DNA from: Agapetus fuscipes
Taxonomy: Eukaryota; Arthropoda; Insecta; Trichoptera; Glossosomatidae
Length of the DNA: 64,000 nt
Assembly (NCBI GenBank): GCA_951799405.1
Contig: OX637333.1
Coordinates: 14,383,960-14,447,959, forward strand
Direction: 5' to 3'
Shown: positions 45,541 through 57,008 of the stretch, one piece after another
How the letters are laid out: each line of letters begins with the position of its first letter
How positions within the stretch are numbered: the stretch's first letter is position 1
The notes under the pieces: generated by a model
The model's input: only the letters and a program-made list of their open reading frames with translations
The model's database searches: none
Told to the model about the DNA's origin: nothing
Program-made: the position numbers and the translations under genes

Positions 45541-45778
45541 ATTATAAAGGTACATCACTTAATTGACTTATTTGAAAATATTGAGAAAAAAAAATTACTG
45601 TCAATTTTGCTGATAAATTATATGTAAAATCGTCTTCTGCCATCAGTATTTCTAAAAACTGAACAAAATGGTTTGCATCTCCGCTATAATTATGAATTAT
45701 GTATGTAAACTACTGTTTCTGGCCGGGCAAAATAGATCGATGAATTGCATTCCACACAAACTTGACGCAGAGGCATAC
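45541..45778. other. No feature seen
   Basis: AT-rich spacer. Confidence 0.35.
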
Positions 45779-46129
45779 AAGCTTGGTTATTGCTACAAAG
45801 CGCCAATACTCAAGCAAAACCCAGTTGCTGTAAGGCTGGATGGACCTTTAGTGACCGGTCTTAGGTAAAGGTTTTATGAATTTTTTCAACCCAGCGAAGA
45901 GCATATTAGGAAATATAAATGGTATATTTTTTGTGCTCCGCTGGGATCCGAATCCACAACCTTCCATTTACGAGTCTGAAGTGTTGCCACTGGACTACGG
46001 ACCGGTCAAGAATGCCAACGACACGCGGTGTATCTAAGCAGTCACCCATCCAAGTAGCATCCGCGCCCCATTTGCTTAACTTCCGTGATCTGATGAGAAC
46101 CGGTGCTTTCAACATGGTATCATCGTTGA
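45779..46129 (-). mobile_element. S1 SINE with 5S head (reverse)
   Basis: The 5S-like head occupies 46014-46129, the tRNA-like part about 45935-46010 and the body the rest. The 3' tail is missing. Confidence 0.7.
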
Positions 46130-46140
46130 CAAGTTGGAAC

Positions 46141-46265
46141 ACTATACAAGGGTTTGCAAAATTTCAGCATTGTGCTAAGAACAGATTCGAAAAAAACAGA
46201 CGCTCTGCAGAGGCTCTGGCCACCCCTAATGGAATGGCGACATTTACAGTTACAGAAATACCATT
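46141..46265 (+). pseudogene. LINE 3' end fragment
   Basis: The last LINE codons (SAEALATP-like, as at 9660-9690) and a short ACAGTTACAG tail, from about 46198 to 46260. Confidence 0.5.
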
Positions 46266-46283
46266 TCCTTTTAATATAATAGA

Positions 46284-46620
46284 CTAGCAGACCAATCCGC
46301 GCTCCGCACGGATGGCTGCTAGGTACCTATGGCTTCGCCATAATTGTTTGCCCATACATACTTTATTTCATTGAATGCTTTAATATAATTTAATAAATTT
46401 TGTGATAAAAAGGTGATTGGAATTTTTTCCATGTTCCGAACATCTTGAATCCACGATAGACAAATTGTTAAATATGTACGGTATGCATAGAAGTACATCG
46501 CATTCACATTCTTTTCAGTTCCAGAATAAATGCATGTCAGAATAATGTAATACATCAGTTGGTTCATGTTACTAATAAAGAAAAGTTAGGATAATAATAA
46601 TATTTAATATCCCTAACAAT
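46284..46620 (-). mobile_element. Helitron HelA copy (reverse)
   Basis: Reverse complement of 1-275, ending in CTAG at 46284-46287 with a hairpin of CCGTGCG/CGCGG type just inside. The target-side base is T on its own strand. Confidence 0.6.
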
Positions 46621-46679
46621 ATATTTAGTGCCGTTTTGTGAGTTGACCGCAAGGGTACTGCAGAGCCCCTCCTGAACAG

Positions 46680-46937
46680 ATCTAATCTAATCTAATCTAA
46701 GCTGCAAAGATATATATCATTTAAGATTTATACTAAATGCATTCCCACAAGCAGATATGTATAATTTCGCGCTAACACATGCCGCATGTGGACCTACAAT
46801 ATAAAAACCCAATCTCAAATGAACATAAGCCTTGCAACTCTTGCCGTCCTTCCCTGAAACAGGGGTGACATTGGCAAAGTGAACCAATTTTTATATTATG
46901 GGTGGTCAGCCGCATAACAACCTATAAGTCAAGGAAC
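46680..46937 (-). mobile_element. S3 retroposon with (ATCTA)n tail
   Basis: A full-length reverse S3, almost the same sequence as 33320-33577 including the tail (TCTAATCTAATCTAATCTAA). Confidence 0.8.
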
Positions 46938-47620
46938 ATACATGACAAATTACATTTTTTTAAATCAAAGAATAAAAATAACAATATATACATGGACATA
47001 AAAAACTAAATCATAAAACCAATTTCACTTTAACAAACCCTAGCCGCCAACATCACAGATCAACCGCCATTTCTTTCTATCCTTGCATACTTCTTCTAAC
47101 AGACATGTCTTCAATATTGATTTAAAAACATTTGCACTCTCCACAGCTGTCAGCTCGTGTGGTAAAACATAAAAAGGAGAGCGCCGGACACACAAAAGGC
47201 ACGAAGCAAATAATTGGCCGTATTGCTCCTGCGGGGAGCCCTGAATCTATTCACAGCAGTACTATTTCAGACTCATTCCTTGACTTATAGGTTGGTATGA
47301 GGCTGGCCAATGACCATCCATATTGTAAGAATGGTTAAAGGAATAGAAGAAAATATTCATTCTGAAGTGTATTTGCCTATACCCTACACACGTGCCTGTA
47401 AGGAGTACCACCCGAGATATGCAATTACAAAAAAAAATAGCTTCATTAACAACAAACTAGTTACTTTTATGCACGCCAAGGACATAGAGGTTCATGTTTT
47501 GTCTTGCCATTGCTTTTACTTCACGGGAAGATGTAACGCCACTTGAGAAAATATATAACTTTGTATGAGCGTCAATGTGCTGTGGGTCCTGCTGACACAT
47601 ACATACAGGATGAGCATGAG
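46938..47620. other. No gene; S3 start fragment and coding-like patch
   Basis: 47277-47330 is an S3 5' fragment. 47334-47398 resembles 719-778. The remainder is not recognised. Confidence 0.4.
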
Positions 47621-47629
47621 CAATGCCCT

Positions 47630-48390
47630 GAGCTCGGGTTCGAATCCCGACCAGAGTGTCATAAATGATTCCCCGTTTCGTTTTTTTTTTTCTACGGCCA
47701 AAATCAATTACCGGCAAGGTTTACCTACTCACTCTTCACAAGAAATGTGTACCACCCTCTTCGGGAACTGGGAAACCCCTACTTCAACTGAAGTGATTGC
47801 ATAAGGCTTGCCCCTTTACCTGTATAAATAAATAGGTTCGACTCACCACATGCGAAACCCTTCGGGGATGACGCGGCAAGAAGTTGCACTGTATGTGTAG
47901 CTTAATTGCGAGTTGTGTTACATATAAACTCACAAATGCACTTTGCTGGGTTGGAAAATTCATTGCCTTAACCAAAGATCGGTCACAAAAAGGTCCATCC
48001 AGCCGTACAGCAATTGGGTCTTGGATGAGAATTGGCACTTTGTAGCGACGACCAAGCTTGCAAAAGTCCGGTCTATGGCACAGTTAGTAGAATGCTTGCA
48101 TTCAAGGTTTGCTTTGCAGCAAGGGTTTGATCTCCACCGTGGGTGCCAGAAAGGATTTCCCGTTTCGGTGTTTATTTAAAACCCAAAATAAATACCGGCA
48201 AGGAGTACTCAGCCTTCACAATAAATATGAACCGCCCCCCTGTGGAAGCTGGGAAACCACATCTTCAACCGAAGTGATTGGCGTGAGGCTGACCCGATAA
48301 ATAGGTCCCAAATCGCCACATGCAACCCCTTCGAGGAAAACACAGGTAAGAAGTTACACTTTATGTGTAATTAAGTCGCTTCGCTTTGTG
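47630..48390 (+). mobile_element. S2 - S1 body - S2 composite
   Basis: An S2 head with box B GGTTCGAATCCC (near 47637) and body to about 47910, S1 body 47930-48065, then a second S2 head and body 48066-48390. Same module order as 3215-3945. Confidence 0.6.
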
Positions 48391-48454
48391 ATGTTGACAA
48401 TTTAGTAGGTACCCATTATCTGAAAATGTATATTCTAATAATAAAAATAATAAT

Positions 48455-48690
48455 TCAATAATTTGCATAGATACATTACATTTAAAATTCATATTAAATG
48501 CATTCCCATAAGCAGCCACGTACAAGTTCACGCTAACTTATACCGCATGTGGACTTACAACATAAAACTCAATGCCAAATGGACATAAGCAAACTCTTGC
48601 TGAACTTCCCTGGGAACAGGGGTGACATTGGCAAAGTGTTTTTTTTAACAATATTGATGGTCAGTCTCATAGCAACCTATAAGGCAAGGA
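48455..48690 (-). mobile_element. S3 retroposon (diverged)
   Basis: A reverse S3 ending in CTATAAGGCAAGGA. Confidence 0.6.
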
Positions 48691-48936
48691 AGTGTCAGAT
48701 TCTGAATAAGAAAACATTAGAATCAAAACAGTTGATAACTTAGCTACCACTAAACCTTTGGAGTTCCTTTTTTATTTTTGGAATTTAAAAAAAAATCTTA
48801 TGAAGAAAAACAATATAAAGACATATATTTATTACATTTCCACAAAAAAAAAAACAAAGATTTGTGAAGAGAAATGTAATCCATTAGCCTATTTGCCTGG
48901 TCAGAAATAGTTTCAAAGTTACAATAAATGGATCGC

Positions 48937-49310
48937 CCACGACCATACCATGTTGAAAGCACCGGTTCTCGTCCGATCACCACAGTTAAAAGCAACATTG
49001 GGCACGGATGCTATTTGGATGGGTGACCGCTTGGGAACACCGCGTGTCGTTGGTATTTTTTTAACTGGTCCGTAGTCCAGTGGCAATACTTCGGACTCGT
49101 AAATGGAGGGTTGTGGATTTGAATCCCGGCGGAGCACAAAAAAATACCATTTATGTATTCAAATATATTAGCCCCCATTTCAACTGAAGTGGTTGGCATA
49201 AAGCCAGATCCCTTACCTGTAAAAATAGATAGGTTTCACACGCCACATGCGACTCCTTGGGGCACAGCAGGGCTACAAGTTGCTATAAATTTGCATCTTA
49301 GTTGCGTTTT
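48937..49310 (+). mobile_element. S1 SINE head (5S + tRNA) truncated into S2 body
   Basis: The 5S-like part 48937-49053 is the closest in the window to ordinary 5S rRNA (TTGAAAGCACCGGTTCTCGT, GGGTGACCGCTTGGGAACAC). The tRNA-like part ends near 49138. The body is cut after 40 bp and continues as S2 body (49175-49310). Confidence 0.65.
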
Positions 49311-49318
49311 TTGAAGGG

Positions 49319-49420
49319 TTCTTGACTTATAGGTTGGTATGAAGCTAACCGCCCATAATACTCTCGTTTCAGAGTGTTGCAGGGCCAATGTGAATTTTAC
49401 ATTTAGGTTTTTTTTTTTTA
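49319..49420 (+). mobile_element. Truncated S3
   Basis: S3 5' end only (CTTGACTTATAGGTTGGTAT). Confidence 0.55.
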
Positions 49421-49507
49421 GGTAGGTACACTTTTTTTCTATTTTTAATTTAAATTAAATTATATGAAATACTATTTTTTACTTTTAATTTACATTAAAT
49501 ACTATTT

Positions 49508-49960
49508 ATAACACTTCGGACTCGTAAATGGAAAGTTGTGAATTCGAAACCCGGCGGAGCACAAAAAATATAGGTACCATTATATTTTCAAATATGCTCC
49601 TCGCTTGGTTGACAAATTCACTAAACCTTTACCAAAGACCAGTCACTAAAGGTCAATCCAGCCTTACAGCAACTGGGTCTTGCTTGACTATTGGCGTTTT
49701 GTAACAACGACCAAGCTCGTAAAGGACACCTCTGCGGCACAACAAGTGTTCTAGACCGCTAATGTGTTTGAAATCTAGGTAGTCTCCCGCACAGGATTTA
49801 TTTAAAAAAAAAGGGTAGGTATACGCAAGCTGGAACTCCCCACTTAAACTGATGTCATTGGTGTAAGGAAAACCCCTTGCCTGTAAAAATAAATATATTC
49901 CAACTTTCTCAGAGACAGCGCTGTATGAAGTTGCATTATATGTGCAGCTTAGATGCGTTT
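49508..49960 (+). mobile_element. S1 body fragment and S2 remnant
   Basis: An S1 tRNA-like half and body at 49508-49720; a degraded S2 body at about 49795-49960. Confidence 0.5.
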
Positions 49961-50034
49961 TTAAAGCATGAATTGACGTACACAAAGTAGATTTACCTCA
50001 CTAAGATCATATTCACGTAAGACGCTTGCACGCT

Positions 50035-51276
50035 GAGAAAAAAAAGTGAATTAGACTGTAAATTGGTTCAGTTTTGCTAATGCCACCCCTTTTTCAGGGA
50101 AAATGGGCGTCAGTGCAGGACTTATGTTCATTTGAGGGTAAAATGGATGTGAGAATTTCGTTAAACTTCATTATCGAACAACGAAACCAAAACGTTTTAA
50201 ATTTATACCTCATATTTAAAAGATTTTGTTTTTAATCTGTACCTGGTATGGAATCACATCTTTGAAAGGTATCTATTCCCAAATTGTAGTACCTACTCGT
50301 AAATGACAAAACGATAAATATATGTCTTCATTTTAAATTAGTAATACTGCAAAACTTGTCATTATTTGAATTATTATTACTTCATCCAAAACCATTGTCC
50401 AAAACAAATTAAAAGCGAACTGTCATTGAAACAAAATGTCCGCGTTCCGACGTTCCTTTTTCAAATTTATTAGTAGGGTGTCCATATGGCAGGCATATTT
50501 TTTCGGGAATAAAATACTCTTTCGAAAAGCAGTTTTCACCTTTCACATACACTTATTAGTTTATAATCTTAATCTGAGTTGCATGAATGCATTTCCATAT
50601 AAAACGCAACTAACGCAACTAAGCTTCACATATAGTGTAATTTCTTGCCGCGTTATCCCCAAAGAGGTCTTATATGGCGAGGGAACATAAGTTACACGGA
50701 TAAATTTTCATTTGGGATTCATAATTAATGCATGCTCACAATAATACACGTGAAAATTTCTCAAATTAACATACATTTACCTTGCAATTTTTTCCACCCT
50801 TTCCTGAAACAGGGGTGACATTGGTAAAGCGAATTGACATTTTACAGATAAACATAATGATCATGTATGAATGAACTGTAAATTTTTAATGCTACAAAAT
50901 TTTAGCAACATGAGTTTTTTTGTGGTGCCTTAATATTTTAAAATTATGATTACCCTCAAATCCCTTGAGTGTTGCTAGTCGCATGGTATTGCTACGGAAA
51001 AAATAATTATTATAAATCTGATAAATATTCACTAATCAACCATACAAATAAAAAAAAAACATGTTTAAATCAAAAAATGATATTTTCATTTTTTCGCAGT
51101 TTGTATGGTAGCTATGAAAAAAGAGTTTTTTTGATTGTCGAGACATTGGCAGTTGTCTGCAGCCTAAATTGAAATAAATCTCCACCAAATCTCAGTACTC
51201 TGCTGTAAACGATGTGGGCGCCTATAGTGGTACAAATTTTGCGTTAGGTTAACAATCTAGATTTTTATATATAAGA
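50035..51276. other. Decayed S3/S2 pieces, no gene
   Basis: S3-like pieces at 50060-50140 and 50690-50850 and a reverse S2 tail at 50600-50690. The region 51080-51250 shares diverged sequence with the interior of the adjacent Helitron (GGGCGCCTATAGTGGTACAA). Confidence 0.4.
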
Positions 51277-53042
51277 CTAGCCTGCCTCCTCGTGCTGCGC
51301 ACGACTACAGCATTCTAGTTTAAAGTCCGGCTTCGCCAGCACACTTTACCCCTGCTCTGATTTTTAAAAGATCCAAGAGAACTGACCAACAACAACAACA
51401 AAAAGTGGACAATTTTATGGTAGAATCCCAGGCCTGATCGTGCTACTTCCTATTGTTGTGCAGGTGCTGAAGTCTTTATCCTGCTTTTATTTCTGCTCTT
51501 TATTTTTCTGGTGATGGTTTATAATGATGCTCTTCCCGTTGATTATCATTTAAGTGTATAACTTGTCTTTTTTGCTCTTTTTCGTTTTGCTGGTAATGGT
51601 ATCTTAAGCGTACCTGTGTTGCTTGCAATTGTCTTATAGTGGCATGAAACATTACTGCGTTTGCTGTACGGCATTGTTTTGTTGGTACTGGTGCTTTTGT
51701 TTTTAGATAGTTCCAGCTGCTCTTATTGTCATGAAATGCCTTCAAAGTGCTCGTCCTGCTCTGAATTATCTTTTGACATCTTAAAACTGCTTGTGATACT
51801 TTTCACGATATTTTAGTGTCTGATACTGCTTGGTACCTGAAGATACCTTAAAATGCCTAAACTCACAATCTACAAAAAATGTAAGTATGGGAAAACGTTC
51901 GACCCATCGACAGAACTCTTAGAAAAAAATGACTTTTGAAAATTAAAAAAAAAGATTCAGTTTTTTTATTCTTTTATATATAAGACACTTTGTATGAAAT
52001 TTTACTTTTTAAATATTTGTTCAAAGAAATTTGCCGTAGAAAAAAAGTTTCTTCCAACATTTATGGGGTGTACTAAAATGCATTTTAAATTTGAGTATGA
52101 GGCCTATAAATTTAAAATGACCGCCTACAGAGCAATGTATTTTTTTATTTGGTACCGCAAGTATGCAAAATATACACTTGGCGTGATTGTCCCATTACAT
52201 ATCTTTATACTTTGCAAAATTAGAATGGTTTGTCAAAATGTAGCATCAAAATAGTTTATTTTTTTACTTATAAATTTGACTTTTTTGTGAAAATCAGGTT
52301 TTTAAAAATTTTGTTCGAAAAACTTTGTCATTGAAAAAAGTTTTCTTTCAAAAAATGTTGACATTAGCAAAACAAACTTAATCATTGAGAATAAATCTTC
52401 AGAATTATAAAATAAACGGCAGGAGAATGTTAAATATTGAAAAAACCAAAAAAAATGTATGGCAGCTACTCTTAATCCTTCATGTATTGTGTTGTATTTT
52501 TAAAAATATGTAAGTCTGTTTATGTTCAGGTGGCATGCCTAATTTCTATGTTCCAACTTTATGCATGCGCCCGTTGTGCCACCTGAAAGTTATTATTTTG
52601 TATTTTTTTCTATGTAGGTATTTACAAATTTTGTTTGAAGAATTTACTTTTTGCGAAAAAGTTTCTTCCAAAAGTTGTTAAAATTACTAAGAGACATGAC
52701 TGTTTCGAATATCAAGCCTGTAAATTTAAAATGGCCGCCAGCTGCAAGATTTCAATTTTCAGTCTGTATGGCAGGTATGCGAAATATGCACGTGACGTCA
52801 TTCGGACCCTGACAGTTGTTTAGTCACTAACACTTTATGGGGGTGTGCAAAATTTCAGCATCGTGCTGCGAACGGTCTGGGCGCCTAGAATGGTACAAAT
52901 ATACAAACAAACAAACAAACAAACACCAAAAATTCTAGAATCGAGCGATAGTTCAGTTTGTCAATAGAAACACTTGTTAGAAAAACATTTTTGCAAATTC
53001 GAAAAAAACAGACGCAAATACCCCCAAGAATTTTATATATAA

Positions 53043-53516
53043 TGTTATGTAAATATAAATATTGAAATAAGTATGGGTAGTTATAGTTATAAGAGTCCTC
53101 ATAGGTATAGGTAGGTAGGATCGATAATTGTGTATAAGTGTAGAATTCTCTAGGCTAAGTAGGTACTTGTTATAATTATAGGAATTCTGTATTACATTTG
53201 TAGGTAGGATTTTGGTTGTATCTCTAGGTAGTACGTGAAGCGTCGAGAAGTAATAATTACTCTGGAACCGTCTGGCGACTTTAGTTCTGGATCATACTGC
53301 TCTGAAGAGTATAAAGGTGCGAATGGCCTGCAGAGCGGGGCAGTATCATAGCGACTAACAAACACATCGAAGCCATCTGATCAGTGAACCGAAACCAATG
53401 GAATAATCGAGAAAGTAGTGTGAAAAATAAATTTTGTAACTGTGTAAAATAAATAACTATTGAAGAAGACCTGTGTATTTTTAATTTGAAGACAATTGAA
53501 CCCTAATTTCGTAACA
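53043..53516 (+). repeat. 5' LTR
   Basis: 474 bp, TGTTATG...GTAACA. A TATA-like box TATAAAGG at 53310-53317 and an AATAAA near 53426 could define R. It is the same as the 3' LTR by eye. Confidence 0.88.
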
Positions 53517-54192
53517 ATTGGCGTCAGGTGCGGAATTGTCAAGAAAAATTAAGATCTTCTGTCTAAAAATAAATAAAATAAATTAAATAGTGTTAAAATG
53601 AACTTTATTCAAATTGAACTTTGTGTGAACTGACTTTTGTGAAAACAAGTGTTTAAATAAATTTTTGTTAAAAGAAAAGACGCAAAAGCAAGTTGCTTAT
53701 AAATTCTGGAACATCATATGGAACATAATTCTGGACATAATTCTGGACATAACATAATGACTATTTTACCGCATTGAGAAAGTCATCAAATTGGACCATA
53801 GTTTTTTTATTATTGTGTGTGATTAAAAAAAAAAAAAAAAAAAAATCTTGAAAAATATTACAAAAGAACGTTCCAGATTCATCGAGAAAAAGTTTTTGAA
53901 TAACTATCCTTTGTTTACAAGTGTGTGAATGTACATTAAGTACCTACCTGTGTGTTTGAAAGACTTGAGACGAAATAAATAATTATGTACTATCAGACAT
54001 TATTATGTTAAAAATATTGGTGAATTAAAAATAAATATTAAAAGACAGTACCTACCTACCAATCAGTGTAATCAGACAAATTATTATTTTTGCTAAAGTA
54101 CGTATTCAAAACAGCTATATATATAAAACTCAAAACTTGTATTAAATAAATTTGAAAATATTTTTGTTTTGACGTAAATTTTGAAAAAAAAA

Positions 54193-56448
54193 ATGGCAAC
54201 TAAAGTGAACGTCAAGGACCTCAAAGTCACTGAGCTTAAAAATGAGCTTCTGGAGAGGGACCTGGAGACCTCAGGAGGAAAGGCAGCCTTACAAGCACGC
54301 CTCATAGAGGCCTTGGAACAGTCAGGCGAAGACCCGGCATATTTTGTCATGGCGTCTGGAGGGGACCGCGCCTTGGACGAGCTAAATATCAGCATCAACA
54401 GTAACCTGACAGGACTGAAGACTGAGATGGCTGACAACGCCAAGACCCTGGAGGAGAAGATGGCTGACAACGCCAAGACCCTGAAGGAGGACCTGACCGG
54501 GCTGGAGGAGAAGATGACCACCAACCTGAAGGAAGTGGTGACCGACCTGAAGGTGGAAATGGCTGACAACGCCAGGAATCTGGAGGAAAAGGTGTCCCGA
54601 AATCTCACAACCCTGAAAGGAGAAATGGAAGAGAAGATGACAGCCCTGAAGGGGGAAATGGAGACTCGTATATCAAGCCTGGAGGACCGTCTGCGTGCCG
54701 AGCTGGCTGACAAGTGCCAGATGGAGTCCACCAGAATATCCCCCAAAGACGGCCTTCACGACGAGACCGACCAGGGATGCTCAACTCCAACCAGGGTCTC
54801 TAGAGGGGATGACGACCCTTCGCTGTCGAAGCACAACCTTCCGACCTTCGACGGGAAGACGTCGTGGGAGGAGTATTTGACCCTCTTTGAGACGGCTGCC
54901 ATGATGGGAGCCTGGAGCCAGCAGAAGAAGGCTTCGGTTCTCAGCCTGTCGCTCCGAGGAGACGCTCTAAGGGTTCTGCAGGCCATACCCCTGGACAACC
55001 GTGGTGACTTTGGGCAGCTGAAGCAGCGCTTGGATATGCGCTATGGCCACAAGTGCCTGGGGCAGCTGTACAAGTCACAGCTGAACACAAGGGTGCAGAA
55101 GCCCAACGAGAGCCTCCAGGAGTTTGAGATGGACATCGTCCACCTAGTACGAGACGCTTACCCGACATTCCCTGATGACATCTGCGAGAGCTTGGCAGTG
55201 GACAAGTTCCTGAACGGATTGAGAGAATGGGAGACGCAGCAAGCAGTGAAGCTGGCTCTTCCGAAGACGTTGAACGAGGCGCTAAGCCGAGCTCTCGAAT
55301 TTGAGGCTGTCAAACAGTCCATCAGGGGCCACGCCAGGGTTTGTGCAATCAAGGCAGAGGAGGTCAAACTACCTACAACCGAGGAAATAATAGAAAAAGT
55401 GCTGCAGCAACTTGAGCCAACGAGACAGAAGGCGCACTGCTGGACGTGTGGCCAGCAAGGACACCTGAGCGCGAGGTGCCCAAAGTCTCAAGGACCGGAG
55501 AAATTGGAAGACGACCGCAAGGATGTAGAGACCACCATGGAGATGAACAAACGGCTGAGGAAACAGCTCCAGGATGCCGAGAGAAAGGTCAAAGTCATGG
55601 AGACGGAGAACAGGCAGCTGACGAAGAACTTGGCCAGCAGTGAAAGGGTCCGGCGAACAGCGGAGGCCGAGAGGGACGAGTTGCACGAGACTGTGCTGAG
55701 CCTGGAGAGACAGAACAAGGGGCTTAAGACTAAGCTCCAGCAGCTGGAAGCTGGGCAGGGGCCCAGGACGAAGGACACCATCGCCAACCTGGAGTCCAAG
55801 ATCAGCAACACCAAGGAGGCGGGAGCTCGAATGAAGGATAACCACCGGCCAACTCAAAGAGCAAAGTGGTCAAACAATGACCAGCCCGCCCAGAGAGTAC
55901 AAAAATGCGTCGCATCCAAAGAAGCGCCCCTGTTTGAGACGTTCTGGAGCAAGGTGCAAGAGGGACAGAAGATTCGCCATGGGGTGACCACAGAAGTCCA
56001 CAAGGACTTATTTGAGGTCACTGGGGACCACACACTGGCATGCAGTGTACCGGAAGATCTAGATATGTCTAGAGGAATTGCACGGGTCTTCCGATACAAA
56101 TTCGGAGAACCGCAACCCTCGAGCAGCCCGCAAGGAAGAGCTCTGAGACTACCGAAGGGGCGTCAACAAGCATACTGCCTGGTTGTCCCGGATTCCAGCA
56201 ACCTGGAAGAGGACTACAAGGCATTGTGGGACGGCCTTGTTGAGCTGCGTGACTACATGTTGGAGGATCAGCAGGCGCGTCTGGCAATACCGAAGATGGG
56301 TGGCGGCCGCGCTAATCGAGACTGGCGGATAATCCGGAGTATGATTGAAGCAGTGTTCTCGGGAGTCGGCATCAGCGTCATGGTGTGCTGCAAAAAGCGC
56401 AGCCGAGAGCAAGTGGGGAGAAATCCGTGGACTGCCACTTCTTCCTGA
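54193..56448 (+). CDS. Gag-like polyprotein: SAP - coiled coil - Gag core - CCHC - coiled coil - TARG1-like macrodomain
   Basis: 751 residues from ATG 54193; the frame can be extended upstream only through a TTG. Residues 7-43 (KDLKVTELKNELLERDLETS, then GGKAALQARL) look like a SAP DNA-binding motif. 70-172 is coiled coil with repeated MADNAKTLEEK. 214-372 is a Retrotrans_gag-type core (PTFDGKTSWEEYLTLFE). C416-x2-C419-x4-H424-x4-C429 is a CCHC knuckle. 441-540 is coiled coil. About 580-735 matches the ADP-ribose-binding macrodomain of TARG1/OARD1: KDLFEV at 604-609, MSRGIARVF from 625 then KFGEP, PKMGGG at 700-705, W711, then a MIEAVFSGVGISVMVC-type final strand. The position equivalent to the TARG1 catalytic Asp (D125) seems to be Ala707, so binding without hydrolysis is likely (inference). 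Codon use is much more GC-rich than the flanks. Confidence 0.8.
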   Translation: MATKVNVKDLKVTELKNELLERDLETSGGKAALQARLIEALEQSGEDPAYFVMASGGDRALDELNISINSNLTGLKTEMADNAKTLEEKMADNAKTLKEDLTGLEEKMTTNLKEVVTDLKVEMADNARNLEEKVSRNLTTLKGEMEEKMTALKGEMETRISSLEDRLRAELADKCQMESTRISPKDGLHDETDQGCSTPTRVSRGDDDPSLSKHNLPTFDGKTSWEEYLTLFETAAMMGAWSQQKKASVLSLSLRGDALRVLQAIPLDNRGDFGQLKQRLDMRYGHKCLGQLYKSQLNTRVQKPNESLQEFEMDIVHLVRDAYPTFPDDICESLAVDKFLNGLREWETQQAVKLALPKTLNEALSRALEFEAVKQSIRGHARVCAIKAEEVKLPTTEEIIEKVLQQLEPTRQKAHCWTCGQQGHLSARCPKSQGPEKLEDDRKDVETTMEMNKRLRKQLQDAERKVKVMETENRQLTKNLASSERVRRTAEAERDELHETVLSLERQNKGLKTKLQQLEAGQGPRTKDTIANLESKISNTKEAGARMKDNHRPTQRAKWSNNDQPAQRVQKCVASKEAPLFETFWSKVQEGQKIRHGVTTEVHKDLFEVTGDHTLACSVPEDLDMSRGIARVFRYKFGEPQPSSSPQGRALRLPKGRQQAYCLVVPDSSNLEEDYKALWDGLVELRDYMLEDQQARLAIPKMGGGRANRDWRIIRSMIEAVFSGVGISVMVCCKKRSREQVGRNPWTATSS

Positions 56449-56534
56449 CCACAGGGTGTCGACGTGGATCAGCATGCCACTACCTACACAGAGTCAAGAC
56501 TGTTCCGGGACGAAACAGTCTAGGTGGGGGGTAG
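56449..56534 (+). promoter_or_regulatory. 3' untranslated spacer with hairpin and polypurine tract
   Basis: GACTGTT / AACAGTC form a hairpin around CCGGGACGA just before the purine-rich GTGGGGGGTAG. Both are usual in arthropod Gypsy-type elements, and the tract would prime plus-strand DNA synthesis. Confidence 0.6.
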
Positions 56535-57008
56535 TGTTATGTAAATATAAATATTGAAATAAGTATGGGTAGTTATAGTTATAAGAGTCCTCATAGGTAT
56601 AGGTAGGTAGGATCGATAATTGTGTATAAGTGTAGAATTCTCTAGGCTAAGTAGGTACTTGTTATAATTATAGGAATTCTGTATTACATTTGTAGGTAGG
56701 ATTTTGGTTGTATCTCTAGGTAGTACGTGAAGCGTCGAGAAGTAATAATTACTCTGGAACCGTCTGGCGACTTTAGTTCTGGATCATACTGCTCTGAAGA
56801 GTATAAAGGTGCGAATGGCCTGCAGAGCGGGGCAGTATCATAGCGACTAACAAACACATCGAAGCCATCTGATCAGTGAACCGAAACCAATGGAATAATC
56901 GAGAAAGTAGTGTGAAAAATAAATTTTGTAACTGTGTAAAATAAATAACTATTGAAGAAGACCTGTGTATTTTTAATTTGAAGACAATTGAACCCTAATT
57001 TCGTAACA
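56535..57008 (+). repeat. 3' LTR
   Basis: 474 bp, with no difference from the 5' LTR noticed on reading. Followed by the ATAA target duplication. Confidence 0.88.

Larger units (their letters stand above)
53043..57008 (+). mobile_element. LTR retrotransposon lacking pol (TR-GAG type)
   Basis: Two 474-bp LTRs (53043-53516 and 56535-57008) look identical by eye, start TG and end CA, and are flanked by ATAA (53039-53042 and 57009-57012). A primer-binding-like TGGCGTCAGGTGCGGA starts at 53519, and a purine tract GTGGGGGGTAG precedes the 3' LTR. There is a 676-bp untranslated leader with a 22-A run near 53826, and one gene (54193-56448). Protease, reverse transcriptase, RNase H and integrase are all missing, with only 86 bp between the gene and the 3' LTR. 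Mobilisation would need proteins from another element (inferred). Identical LTRs imply a recent insertion. Confidence 0.88.

Noticed and set aside
54093..54746. 217-residue minus-strand frame over the Gag gene
   Set aside because: Shadow of the highly repetitive coiled-coil coding sequence on the other strand.
55369..56475. Several 70-160-residue minus-strand frames
   Set aside because: Antisense shadows of the GC-rich Gag-macrodomain gene.
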